DNA of 7,284 nucleotides, taken from NCBI GenBank assembly GCA_019236485.1, contig JAFAIY010000620.1, positions 1 through 7,284 of the forward strand. Direction: 5' to 3'. Shown here piece after piece: positions 1 to 6,046 of the stretch. The notes below the pieces were generated by a model. That model was not told where the DNA came from. It did no database searches and was given only the letters and a program-made list of their open reading frames with translations. The position numbers and the translations under genes were made by a program. Position 1 is the first letter of the stretch. Each line of letters opens with the position of its first letter. The DNA is from Comamonas sp. (lineage in GTDB: Bacteria > Pseudomonadota > Gammaproteobacteria > Burkholderiales > Burkholderiaceae_C).

Positions 1-98
1 AAGCAGCTGGGCGCAACAGTCCAGAGAACCGTGGATATCCTGCGCCGCAGAAACCTGAGCTCCCTGCTGCCCACATCTCCATTACGCACGCTGTTCAT
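1..98 (-). CDS. Doubtful 5' end of a minus-strand gene leaving the left edge
   Basis: An ATG at 98 on the minus strand (preceded by GGGTG at a 4-nt gap) opens a frame with no stop to the edge. Its 32 residues begin MNSVRNGDVG and include a basic RFLRRR followed by a mildly hydrophobic ISTVLWTVAPS, which could be the start of a signal or membrane anchor. A second minus frame, from an ATG at 82, is also open to the edge but uses more A/T at third positions. Plus-strand frames are open here as well. The call therefore rests on very little. Confidence 0.2.
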   Translation of the reverse strand, partial: MNSVRNGDVGSRELRFLRRRISTVLWTVAPSC

Positions 99-319
99 AT
101 TACACCCGGATACATTCAGACAACCCTCTCCATACTCAGCTTCAGACACCTGGCTGGGATGGCTTGCCTATCAAGCACCTTCTGCCCGGCAGCGGCAAGG
201 CCATAGAAGCGCGGACTGCCACGCGAGCTTTCCTCATGAGTTCGACTCACTTGGCGCCAGTCCTTCGGGCACTCTCCCTGGAAGCCGATCTGCTACCTCC
301 CGCGCCCCATCGAGCCGGC
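99..319. other. Non-coding stretch downstream of the GGDEF/EAL gene
   Basis: I see no convincing gene in the 220 bases after the stop codon at 322-320, and no standard terminator. A possible 5-bp GTGCC/GGCGC hairpin on the minus strand near 254-272 lacks a T-tract, and a small palindrome TGAGT-TCG-ACTCA lies at 237-249. Long plus-strand frames continue through here from the antisense of the EAL gene and look accidental. Confidence 0.45.
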
Positions 320-3300
320 TTACAGCGGCGATGCCACCAGCTGCAGATCGCGCAGGGCAAACGCCGCGAAAGCCTGGGGCTCCAGCGGCCGGCTGTACCA
401 ATAGCCCTGCATGTCGTCGCAGCCATAGGCCTGCAGCAACTGGGCCTGTTCGGCGGTTTCCACCCCTTCGGCGATGGTGCGCAGGCCCAGGCTCTGAGCC
501 ATGCGGATGATGGCCATGACAATCGCCTGGTCACTGCTTTGCTCCGTCAGCTCACGCACGAAGGACTGGTCGATTTTCAGCTTGTCGATGGCATAGCGCT
601 TGAGGTAGCTCATCGAGGAATAGCCGGTGCCAAAGTCGTCCAGTGCCACGCGAAAACCGGCCGCATGCAGCTTGCGGATGGTGATTTCCGCCTGCTCCGG
701 CTGCTTCAGCGCCACGGCCTCGGTCAGTTCCATTTCGATGCGCTCTGGCGCCACCCCCACGCGTTGCAAGGTGGCCAGCACCTCCTCCACAAAATGCGGA
801 CGCGCAAACTGCGCGGCCGACACGTTCACCGCAACCACCAGCTCCGGCAGCCCCTGGGCATCCCATGCGCGCACCTGCCGCGCAGCATGCTCCAGCACCC
901 ACAAATCGATGGCCGCGATAGTGCCGCTTTGCTCGGCAATCGGAATGAATTCGGCCGGGGACACCAGCCCCCATTGCGGATGGCGCCAGCGCAGCAGGGC
1001 TTCAGCGCCGGTCAGGGCTCCGCCGTCCAGCGCGCACTGAGGCTGGAAGACTAGGAACAGCTCACCATGCTCGATGGCATGCTTGAGGCCCGAGGCCAAT
1101 TCCAGCGAACGGCGTGTGTGTGCCTGCATCTCCGGGGCAAAAAAGCGCAGCGTGTTGCCGCCATCCTGCTTGGCGCGGTACATCGCCAGTTCGGCCGCCG
1201 AGACCAAGGTGCCTGCGGTTTGAGCATCGTCCGGAAACACGGCCACCCCTGCCGAGGCCCCGGTCATCAAGGTATGGCCCTGCAGGCTGACCGAGGTCTG
1301 CAGCAGCATCAGGGCAGCCTGAACCATCAGCGCCACGGCCGCCTGATCCGCCCGGGGCACGATAGCCACATAGACATCGCTGGAGTAGCGTGCCAGCGGG
1401 GTCTGAGCCCCCAGGCTGCGGCGCAGCCGGTTGGCCTGTTCCACCAGCAACTCGTCGCCCGCGGCGTGGCCCAGGCTTTCATTGATCAGCTTGAACTGGT
1501 CCAGGTTGAACCACAGCAACGACAGCCGCTCGCGCTGCGCCATGCTGCGATCGATCGCCTCGGCCAGTTGCTCCTCAAACGATTTTTTGTTGCTCAGCCC
1601 GGTCAGGGTGTCGAAATTCGACAGTGCACGGATGCGCTCTTCGGCTTCGCGGCGCAGGCTGATGTCCTCCTTGTGCGCCACGTAATGGGTCACCTGACCG
1701 AAGGCATCGCGGATGGGGTAGAGCGAGGCGCTCTCGGTATAGGTCTCGCCATTCTTGCGACGGCTGATCAACTCCCCCTGCCACGGCAGGCCCTGCGGCA
1801 ATTTGTGCCACATCTCGGCGTAGGCGGAGCGCGGCGTCAGCCCGGATTGCAGCAGGCGCGGATTGCGGCCCAGCACCTCCTCGGCGCTGTAGCCGCTGAC
1901 CTCGGTAAAGGCGCGGTTGACGTACAGAATACGGGCTTGCGTGTCGGTCATGATCACCTGCGAGGGGCTCTGGTCCAAAGCCTCGGACAGGCGGTGGATG
2001 ATGGCCTCCTGCCGCCGCTGGATGGTGCGCTGCCAGATGGTGTCGGCAAGCGTCTGCAGTGCCTGCACATCCTGCTCACTGTAGCCCTCGGGCTTGTTGC
2101 CCACCCCCAGCAGCATGCGCACCCGCCCCCCTTCGACCACAGGCAGGCAGATGCAGCGCTGCAACAGGGATTCGCTTTCCCCCGGGCTCGGCCACACCAC
2201 GGCCCGGCGCTGGCTCAGTACCTCCTGCCAGGGCATTGCCCGGACCAGTTCATCCTGGTCCAGGCCCTGCGGGGCCAGACCCATGGCCAGGTCCGCTCCT
2301 TTCCCATCGGCCTGTGCAAACAGCAGCAGTGCCACGGGACTGTGGCTCAGTCGCCGAGCATATTCCACGCCACGACGCAGAAAATCACCTTCCAGCTCGT
2401 GACCGTCGTGGTGTTGCAACTCGAGCAGTGCGGCATTCAGAGAAGATTCGGCCATGAGGTACTGTTCGTTGTGCACCGCTGCCGTCACGTCCCGGGAGAG
2501 CACCAGATAGGTAGGCTCGCGCCCGGCAGGCGCGGCCTTTTTGGCCACTGCCAGCTCGAAATAGTGCTCGCCGTCGGGCTTGGGCAAACAGATGCGCTGG
2601 CCCCTCGCCACACCTTCGGACTCCGCCTGCTGCAGAGCCGCCAGGCAGGTGGCTGCTGCCTCGGGCGGCAGCGCCTCGGTCACGGACTTGCCCAGCAATC
2701 GTTGTATGGAGGCCGCCCTCTGCTCCGGGTCGTTGGCGTGCACTTCCAGATACACCCCACGGCGGTCCATTTCGAACAGCAGATCGGGCAGAGTTTCCAG
2801 CGTGGCACGCTGGCGGGCTTCTGCCATCTGCAGGCCCAGGTACGGCTGACGCACGGTCTCGACGAACAGTCCACGGTACAGGAAACCATAGGCAATGATC
2901 TTGTACAAGTGGCCTGCCAGGTTGTAGACATCGGTGACATTGGCATACAGCGTGAAGAAGTACTCGCCGATCGCCAGAATGAACGATGCCAGCGCCAAAT
3001 AAGCACGCCCGGGCTCCCGCTGGACCTGCCCCGAAAATCCCAGACCCGCCAAGATATAAGCCCCCATCAGCGCGTATTCCAGCTGGATCTTGAGCTCCGT
3101 CAGCCCGCTGCCCGGCACAAAGGTGCGCGGAATGATGTCTGGGTGCGCCAGCAACAGGTAGTGCACCAACCCGACAATCCCGCCCATGGTCAGCAGTCCC
3201 AGATAGCGCCAGCGCCGGTTCAACCATCCGTTCCAGCCATGGGGCCAGAACGCCGCCCACAGCAAGGCGGCTGCCGCCATGGCACGCGCCGCCAGCCAGA

Positions 3301-3643
3301 AATTGATGGCTTTTTCCGGACCGCTGGGGGTGATGAGATCCGGCATGCCGACATATGACAAGGTGTGCGACAAGTCCAGCAGCGCCACACCCAGCAGGCC
3401 GATGCCCAGGACCAGCGCCCGTCCATTCGGGCGGTATTTCTGTGTGACCCAGGCAATGCTGAAAACCATCGCCGCCACCGCTATGGACAGTATCTCCATG
3501 CTCGTGTGCAAGGGCAGGTAGCTGCCCAGCCCCCGCGCATCATCCGGCGCTGGCAGCATCCGCAACAACAGCAGACCGGCCAACAAGGCCGCCAGCCAAT
3601 ACGTCGATTCGCGAAACTCCCGGTGATTGGTCATGGGTGTCAT
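320..3643 (-). CDS. Membrane-anchored MASE3-PAS-GAF-PAS-GGDEF(degenerate)-EAL c-di-GMP phosphodiesterase
   Basis: The product is 1107 residues and should hydrolyse cyclic di-GMP to pGpG at the inner membrane in response to membrane and cytoplasmic signals. Domains in order: a MASE3 integral-membrane sensor at about 14-265, with roughly eight hydrophobic helices and the family-like LHTSMEILS and LLDLSHTLSYVGM segments; PAS at about 275-390; a GAF-like domain at about 400-540, ending in a VGNK...Y...DV segment; PAS at about 548-668 (YVNRAFTEVSGYS); GGDEF at about 670-835; EAL at about 845-1095. The EAL domain looks fully active: E881 of EAL, N940, E972/E975, D1002-D1003 of DDFGTG, K1023, D1025, E1059 of AEGVE and Q1079 are present. 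The GGDEF signature is replaced by S754-S-D-V-Y758, and the first Asp of the usual DxDxFK motif is Asn713, so cyclase activity is unlikely. The domain may bind GTP as a regulator (inference). ATG at 3643 gives the longest frame; a second ATG three codons in is possible, and neither has a strong ribosome binding site. Stop is TAA. Confidence 0.96.
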   Translation of the reverse strand: MTPMTNHREFRESTYWLAALLAGLLLLRMLPAPDDARGLGSYLPLHTSMEILSIAVAAMVFSIAWVTQKYRPNGRALVLGIGLLGVALLDLSHTLSYVGMPDLITPSGPEKAINFWLAARAMAAAALLWAAFWPHGWNGWLNRRWRYLGLLTMGGIVGLVHYLLLAHPDIIPRTFVPGSGLTELKIQLEYALMGAYILAGLGFSGQVQREPGRAYLALASFILAIGEYFFTLYANVTDVYNLAGHLYKIIAYGFLYRGLFVETVRQPYLGLQMAEARQRATLETLPDLLFEMDRRGVYLEVHANDPEQRAASIQRLLGKSVTEALPPEAAATCLAALQQAESEGVARGQRICLPKPDGEHYFELAVAKKAAPAGREPTYLVLSRDVTAAVHNEQYLMAESSLNAALLELQHHDGHELEGDFLRRGVEYARRLSHSPVALLLFAQADGKGADLAMGLAPQGLDQDELVRAMPWQEVLSQRRAVVWPSPGESESLLQRCICLPVVEGGRVRMLLGVGNKPEGYSEQDVQALQTLADTIWQRTIQRRQEAIIHRLSEALDQSPSQVIMTDTQARILYVNRAFTEVSGYSAEEVLGRNPRLLQSGLTPRSAYAEMWHKLPQGLPWQGELISRRKNGETYTESASLYPIRDAFGQVTHYVAHKEDISLRREAEERIRALSNFDTLTGLSNKKSFEEQLAEAIDRSMAQRERLSLLWFNLDQFKLINESLGHAAGDELLVEQANRLRRSLGAQTPLARYSSDVYVAIVPRADQAAVALMVQAALMLLQTSVSLQGHTLMTGASAGVAVFPDDAQTAGTLVSAAELAMYRAKQDGGNTLRFFAPEMQAHTRRSLELASGLKHAIEHGELFLVFQPQCALDGGALTGAEALLRWRHPQWGLVSPAEFIPIAEQSGTIAAIDLWVLEHAARQVRAWDAQGLPELVVAVNVSAAQFARPHFVEEVLATLQRVGVAPERIEMELTEAVALKQPEQAEITIRKLHAAGFRVALDDFGTGYSSMSYLKRYAIDKLKIDQSFVRELTEQSSDQAIVMAIIRMAQSLGLRTIAEGVETAEQAQLLQAYGCDDMQGYWYSRPLEPQAFAAFALRDLQLVASPL

Positions 3644-3943
3644 CGATGCAAGCGTTCTTCCGAAATACAGAGGTGCCCATGACGAGGCATCACGGGTGAT
3701 CGCACGAATTGTTGCATTTCCTTACCTGTTTGCGCCAAGGAAAATTTGCGCCAGGTCGTGATGATTCAAATCCTCCATACCCGCGACCATCAAACAACTT
3801 TCGGCAATCAGGGTACGGAGGCATGGTTGAACCAAGGTGCAACCAGGTCGGTTTCATCTGAGAATAACCTCAAGAGCTTGTATGACGGATCGCCGGTCGC
3901 CCACTGCAGACGAGAAACTCGACGCGCTGTACAACACTAAAGC
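3644..3943. other. Upstream region of the EAL gene, with short repeats
   Basis: This stretch, together with the terminator and spacer up to 3993, is about 350 bases without a confident gene. It must hold the promoter of the GGDEF/EAL gene, but I find no clean -35/-10 pair. It contains two copies of TTTGCGCCA (3729-3737 and 3745-3753) and a 6-bp inverted repeat TGGTTG/CAACCA (3824-3845). Short open frames occur on both strands: a plus-strand ATG near 3882 after AAGAG, and a 55-codon minus frame from about 3876. None has recognisable protein features. Confidence 0.5.
3729..3753. repeat. Two direct copies of TTTGCGCCA, 16-bp period
   Basis: The nine bases TTTGCGCCA occur at 3729-3737 and again at 3745-3753, each followed within a base or two by GG. 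They lie 86-110 bases upstream of the ATG of the GGDEF/EAL gene, where a regulator could bind. A 16-bp centre-to-centre distance is not an exact helical repeat. Their use as an operator is inferred from position only. Confidence 0.45.
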
Positions 3944-3981
3944 AAAAAAGAGCCCCGACACCGCCAGGCACCGGGGCTCTT
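3944..3981 (-). terminator. Rho-independent terminator after the small membrane-protein gene
   Basis: On the minus strand AAGAGCCCCG-type arms (3981-3972 and 3957-3948) pair over 10 bp around a 14-nt loop, and TTTTTT follows (3949-3944, the first two Ts being also the last stem bases). It starts 12 nt after the stop codon at 3994. In the plus direction the same stem is followed only by a weak TCTATT, so bidirectional use is possible but less convincing. Confidence 0.88.
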
Positions 3982-3993
3982 CTATTCACCAGA

Positions 3994-4098
3994 TCAATCT
4001 TGCTCACTGCCCTGCTTCATATCATCCACGAACGAGACAACGAAGCCGATACAAAGCAGCACAGCTACTATCGCCAAGCCAACTAGGAGCCAGAACAT
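3994..4098 (-). CDS. 34-residue single-pass small membrane protein (unrecognised)
   Basis: A short frame encodes 34 residues beginning MFWLLVGLAIVAVLL. Residues 2-24 form one continuous hydrophobic helix, followed by a polar, mainly acidic tail (DDMKQGSEQD) and TGA. I do not recognise the family. Support comes from context: AGGGG lies 9 nt before the ATG, a sigma70-like promoter lies about 100 nt further upstream, and a 10-bp-stem terminator with six Ts starts 12 nt after the stop. Together these make a compact monocistronic unit with a predicted transcript of about 250 nt. The composition fits small inner-membrane proteins that modulate larger complexes. It lacks the Trp/Tyr pattern of CydX, and no cytochrome bd genes are nearby. 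A type I toxin is another possibility, although toxin tails are more often basic. The function is unknown. Confidence 0.7.
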   Translation of the reverse strand: MFWLLVGLAIVAVLLCIGFVVSFVDDMKQGSEQD

Positions 4099-4142
4099 AT
4101 CTGCATGCCCCTGCGAAGGATCGCAGCAGTATGCGAAATCAT
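4083..4142 (-). CDS. Possible 19-codon upstream ORF overlapping the small-protein start
   Basis: In the leader of the small membrane-protein gene, an ATG at 4142 preceded closely by AGGGTGG opens a 19-codon frame (begins MISHTAAILRR). It runs through the hairpin at 4126-4111 and ends with TAG at 4085-4083, 16 bases inside the downstream gene and out of frame with it. Translating it would unfold the hairpin over the downstream ribosome binding site, as in translationally coupled leader peptides. The spacing of its own ribosome binding site is tight, and a frame this short can arise by chance. Confidence 0.2.
   Translation of the reverse strand: MISHTAAILRRGMQICSGS
4108..4126 (-). promoter_or_regulatory. 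Ribosome binding site partly inside a leader hairpin
   Basis: On the minus strand CTGCGA and TCGCAG (4126-4111) form a perfect 6-bp stem around a TCCT loop. The Shine-Dalgarno AGGGG (4112-4108) begins inside the 3' arm, so its first two bases are paired when the hairpin forms. This arrangement could lower translation of the small membrane protein unless the hairpin is opened. The stem is short, so a regulatory role is only inferred. Confidence 0.35.
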
Positions 4143-4204
4143 CCACCCTGAAATATGTCCGATCGCATCTGCTGTATCAATCAAGCAGGTGATCATCAAG
4201 CGCG

Positions 4205-4235
4205 TTTATAGCGGCAGAAATAAAAGCACCGTCAA
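4205..4235 (-). promoter_or_regulatory. Sigma70-like promoter of the small membrane-protein gene
   Basis: On the minus strand TTGACG (4235-4230) is followed after 19 bases by TATAAA (4210-4205). Both hexamers match the -35 and -10 consensus at five of six positions. The spacing is at the long end of the usual range. Transcription should start near 4198, leaving a leader of about 100 nt before the ATG at 4098. The flanking DNA is AT-rich compared with the rest of the window. Confidence 0.6.
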
Positions 4236-4458
4236 GACGAACCAAGGCGATAGTTATCAGCTTTCGATCGAATGTAAATATGTGCCAACCACCCACAGAC
4301 GGTTATTAACGCATGCAAGCAATTAATACCATTGGCCTTTAACACAGAAGTAGTTGTTGATGTCTGATCACCATACCCAACGGCCAAGATCCGATTGAAC
4401 CAGCTCGCGACACGCAGTCCGGCTCGGCGCCACCTCGAGCCGAATGAAGAAACTGACG
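4236..4458. other. AT-richer non-coding stretch
   Basis: The interval between the small membrane-protein gene (4098) and the lipoprotein gene (4607) is about 500 bases. It holds the promoter at 4235-4205, the terminator at 4489-4459 and this central section, where I see no gene. Base composition is visibly more AT-rich than the flanking genes, especially 4190-4350. An imperfect inverted repeat built on ATTAA/TTAAT lies near 4301-4330. Open frames crossing it on either strand overlap the promoter or the terminator and look accidental. Confidence 0.5.
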
Positions 4459-4489
4459 AAAAAACCTCCAGCGGTTGAGCTAGAGGCTT
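4459..4489 (-). terminator. Rho-independent terminator downstream of the lipoprotein gene
   Basis: On the minus strand CCTCTAGC (4486-4479) pairs with GCTGGAGG (4472-4465) in an 8-bp stem containing one G-T pair, with a 6-nt loop TCAACC. Further A-T and G-T pairs extend it outward, and TTTTTT follows at 4464-4459. It lies about 117 nt after the stop of the DUF333 lipoprotein gene and is the only clear terminator for it, implying a fairly long 3' untranslated region. Confidence 0.8.
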
Positions 4490-4606
4490 GGAGTTGGCCC
4501 CTGAGTGAGACCATTTCACAACACCGCCCCCCGACCCATTAAAGAGAAAAAGCCACTAGACCCACAACTGAACTCCATTCGAAGTCTGAATGGTTTACAG
4601 AGCCGA

Positions 4607-4840
4607 CTATTTGGCCGCAGGGTCCTTTCGATGCTGCACCCATTCTTCGATGGCGGAGCCGTCCGGCAACTCGCAGATGCTGCGATCAAGATCCGGCCCG
4701 GTCACCGTGCGCAGCTTGCCGCCTTGCTTGCTGCAATTGGATGCCGAGGGATTGCCCATGCTGATGCTGACCGTCTGAGCGCAGCTATTGAGAGTCAGTG
4801 CAGCAATCACGGCTCCTGCGGCCCCTAGTGCTTTGTTCAT
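4607..4840 (-). CDS. DUF333 family small lipoprotein
   Basis: The 77-residue product has a lipoprotein signal peptide: K3 in the n-region, a hydrophobic stretch at about 4-17, and a lipobox-like LNSC with the modified cysteine at C20. Asn at -2 is atypical, but there is no Asp at +2, so outer-membrane sorting is expected. Residues 29-72 match the DUF333 pattern: GNP-start, C36, GG at 40-41, C56, PDG (59-61) and EEW (65-67). Family members are short secreted or periplasmic proteins, some annotated as putative hemolysins without much functional proof. C36 and C56 probably form a disulfide. The ATG is preceded by a weak GAG-containing site (TTGAGCTT). The exporter gene ends 138 bases upstream, so co-transcription with it is possible but not shown. 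A good terminator follows. The molecular function is unknown. Confidence 0.85.
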   Translation of the reverse strand: MNKALGAAGAVIAALTLNSCAQTVSISMGNPSASNCSKQGGKLRTVTGPDLDRSICELPDGSAIEEWVQHRKDPAAK

Positions 4841-4893
4841 AAGCTCAATGTAGCAAATGCCCTTCCCGTTGCCGAGCAGGCTTTGCAGCCATG

Positions 4894-4920
4894 CAGAAAC
4901 ACTGCTCCGCCAAGTTTCTG
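4894..4920. repeat. Inverted repeat CAGAAAC-N13-GTTTCTG
   Basis: A perfect 7-bp inverted repeat (4894-4900 and 4914-4920) with a 13-base spacer lies between the exporter stop codon (4978) and the lipoprotein start (4840). It could be an operator for the lipoprotein gene or a weak transcript hairpin. No T-tract follows on the minus strand, so it is not a standard terminator. Confidence 0.45.
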
Positions 4921-4977
4921 ATCACAGGCTGGCGTGCTCACATCTTTATTATTTGAAGCATTGCAAATGCTGCGCAC

Positions 4978-5841
4978 CTAGGCCTTGCCTATGGCATTCT
5001 GCCCACCAGACCGCGCTACAACGACCAGGGCAATGCCGCCCAGAATGGCGGCGCTGGCCAATGTCAGCCGTAAAGTCCAGGCTTCATCCAGCAGCGAGAC
5101 AGCACCGATGGCCGCCAGCAACGGCACGCTGAGCTGCACGGAGGCTGCCGTGCCGGCCTTCAGGCCCGGCAGCGCCGCATACCACACCACATAGCCCAGC
5201 CCCGACGTCAGTGCTCCCGAGCACAGTGCATATGCCAGCCCTGCCGTGTTCATAGAGATCTGGCCCGGCATCATGGCAAGCAACAGCAGCGCCAGCGGCG
5301 CGGCGCGCAGGAAATTGCCGGCCGTCACGCCCATGGGGTCGGCTGCGCCCTTGCCGCGCAGCGAATAAACGCCCCAGGCAATGCCGGCAACCAGCATGAG
5401 CAGGGATGCGCCCCAGGGCGGCGCCGAAAGCCCGGGCCGCAGCAGTATCACCAGACCCGCAAGGGCCAGCAACAGCCCGGCCCACTGCCGCGGCGCCAGC
5501 CGCTCCCCACGCCACAGACCTACCCCCACCATCGTGGCCTGCACGGCCCCGAACAGAATCAGCGCCCCCGCACCCGCCGGCAGGCTTACGTAAGCGAAGG
5601 AGAAGGCCGCGGCATAGGCGAACAACATCCACCCCGACCACCAGTTGCCAACGCCGGCGGCCGAAGCCCGCCTCAGGCGCACGGCCAGCGCCAGTATCAA
5701 TGCGCCCGACACCAGGCGTACCGCCGTAAAGCTTGCCGCATCGATGGCCTGGGACTGCAGCGCCATACGGCACAGCAGAGAATTGGCAGCAAAGGCCAAC
5801 ATGGCCAGAGAAGTCAGCACGACGGTATGGAACAACGGCAT
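4978..5841 (-). CDS. EamA/DMT-superfamily transporter, ten transmembrane helices
   Basis: The 287-residue product is a complete drug/metabolite transporter superfamily protein of the inner membrane. Ten hydrophobic helices lie at about 4-24, 37-55, 68-86, 91-109, 118-135, 143-160, 172-190, 200-220, 230-251 and 258-276. This is the usual two five-helix halves, and 280-300 residues is typical of the family. Characteristic segments include NSLLCRMAL near residues 20-28, a small-residue-rich SLPAGAGALILFG at 86-98, and the C-terminal run from GLGYVVWYAAL (214-224) through VQLSVPLLAAIGAVSLLDE. Members export amino acids, metabolites or drugs, usually by proton exchange; the substrate cannot be read from the sequence. 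ATG at 5841 is preceded by AAGGG at a 7-nt gap, which supports this start. It follows the histidine kinase gene by 205 bases, so a link between the two is only positional. Confidence 0.93.
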   Translation of the reverse strand: MPLFHTVVLTSLAMLAFAANSLLCRMALQSQAIDAASFTAVRLVSGALILALAVRLRRASAAGVGNWWSGWMLFAYAAAFSFAYVSLPAGAGALILFGAVQATMVGVGLWRGERLAPRQWAGLLLALAGLVILLRPGLSAPPWGASLLMLVAGIAWGVYSLRGKGAADPMGVTAGNFLRAAPLALLLLAMMPGQISMNTAGLAYALCSGALTSGLGYVVWYAALPGLKAGTAASVQLSVPLLAAIGAVSLLDEAWTLRLTLASAAILGGIALVVVARSGGQNAIGKA

Positions 5842-5951
5842 GAAGAAACCCTTGAAATGGCCAACCGGAACATCGTATTGCGGCCGCCATCAATCCTACC
5901 GAATTGCGGGCTGACCCGCGCCAACGGCTGCTCTGGCGGCAAAAGAAGTGA

Positions 5952-6032
5952 GCGCATCCGAGCGTGGCCCGCTGGAAGCGATGCGCAGCCGCGGCCCGGC
6001 TTGGTCGCAGCGGCTTGCCAAGGCTGGCCGCT
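5952..6032 (-). other. Hairpins after the histidine kinase gene, possible weak terminator
   Basis: Two inverted repeats fill part of the 205-base gap between the kinase stop (6047) and the exporter start (5841). The first is AGCGGC/GCCGCT at 6009-6032, a 6-bp stem 14 nt after the stop. The second is GCGCATC/GATGCGC at 5952-5986, a perfect 7-bp stem with a nested AGCG/CGCT. On the minus strand the second is followed 6-7 bases later by TTCTTTT, which is not a proper U-tract. Termination here is possible but weak, and read-through into the exporter gene cannot be excluded. Confidence 0.35.
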
Positions 6033-6046
6033 TCACTGTGTGAAAC

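Noticed and set aside
1067..3358. A 763-codon open frame on the plus strand, antisense to the GGDEF/EAL gene, plus a 296-codon one at 164-1054
   Set aside because: High third-position GC on the real gene removes stops from the complementary frame. The translations are rich in Gln, His, Arg and Gly with no domain or membrane pattern, while the minus strand encodes a fully recognisable protein.
3715..3770. Possible sigma54 promoter (TGGCGC boxes) for the GGDEF/EAL gene
   Set aside because: No TTGC-type -12 element at the required spacing follows either TGGCGC on the minus strand.
3746..3800. A tRNA-like GATTCAAATCCTCC segment on the plus strand
   Set aside because: It resembles a T-arm, but the flanking bases do not form the 5-bp T stem, and no anticodon arm or acceptor stem can be drawn.
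3720..3876. A 55-codon minus-strand frame upstream of the GGDEF/EAL gene
   Set aside because: A GAGG lies 10 nt before its ATG, but the translation (rich in Pro, Gly, Arg) resembles no family. It spans the repeats and the expected promoter region, and nothing else supports it.
4105..4326. A 73-codon plus-strand frame
   Set aside because: It covers the minus-strand promoter and leader of the small membrane-protein gene, lacks a ribosome binding site I can see, and has no recognisable motif.
4232..4519. A 95-codon minus-strand frame in the AT-rich interval
   Set aside because: It contains the terminator stem and T-tract at 4489-4459 and ends inside the -35 box of the small-gene promoter. The translation shows no family features.
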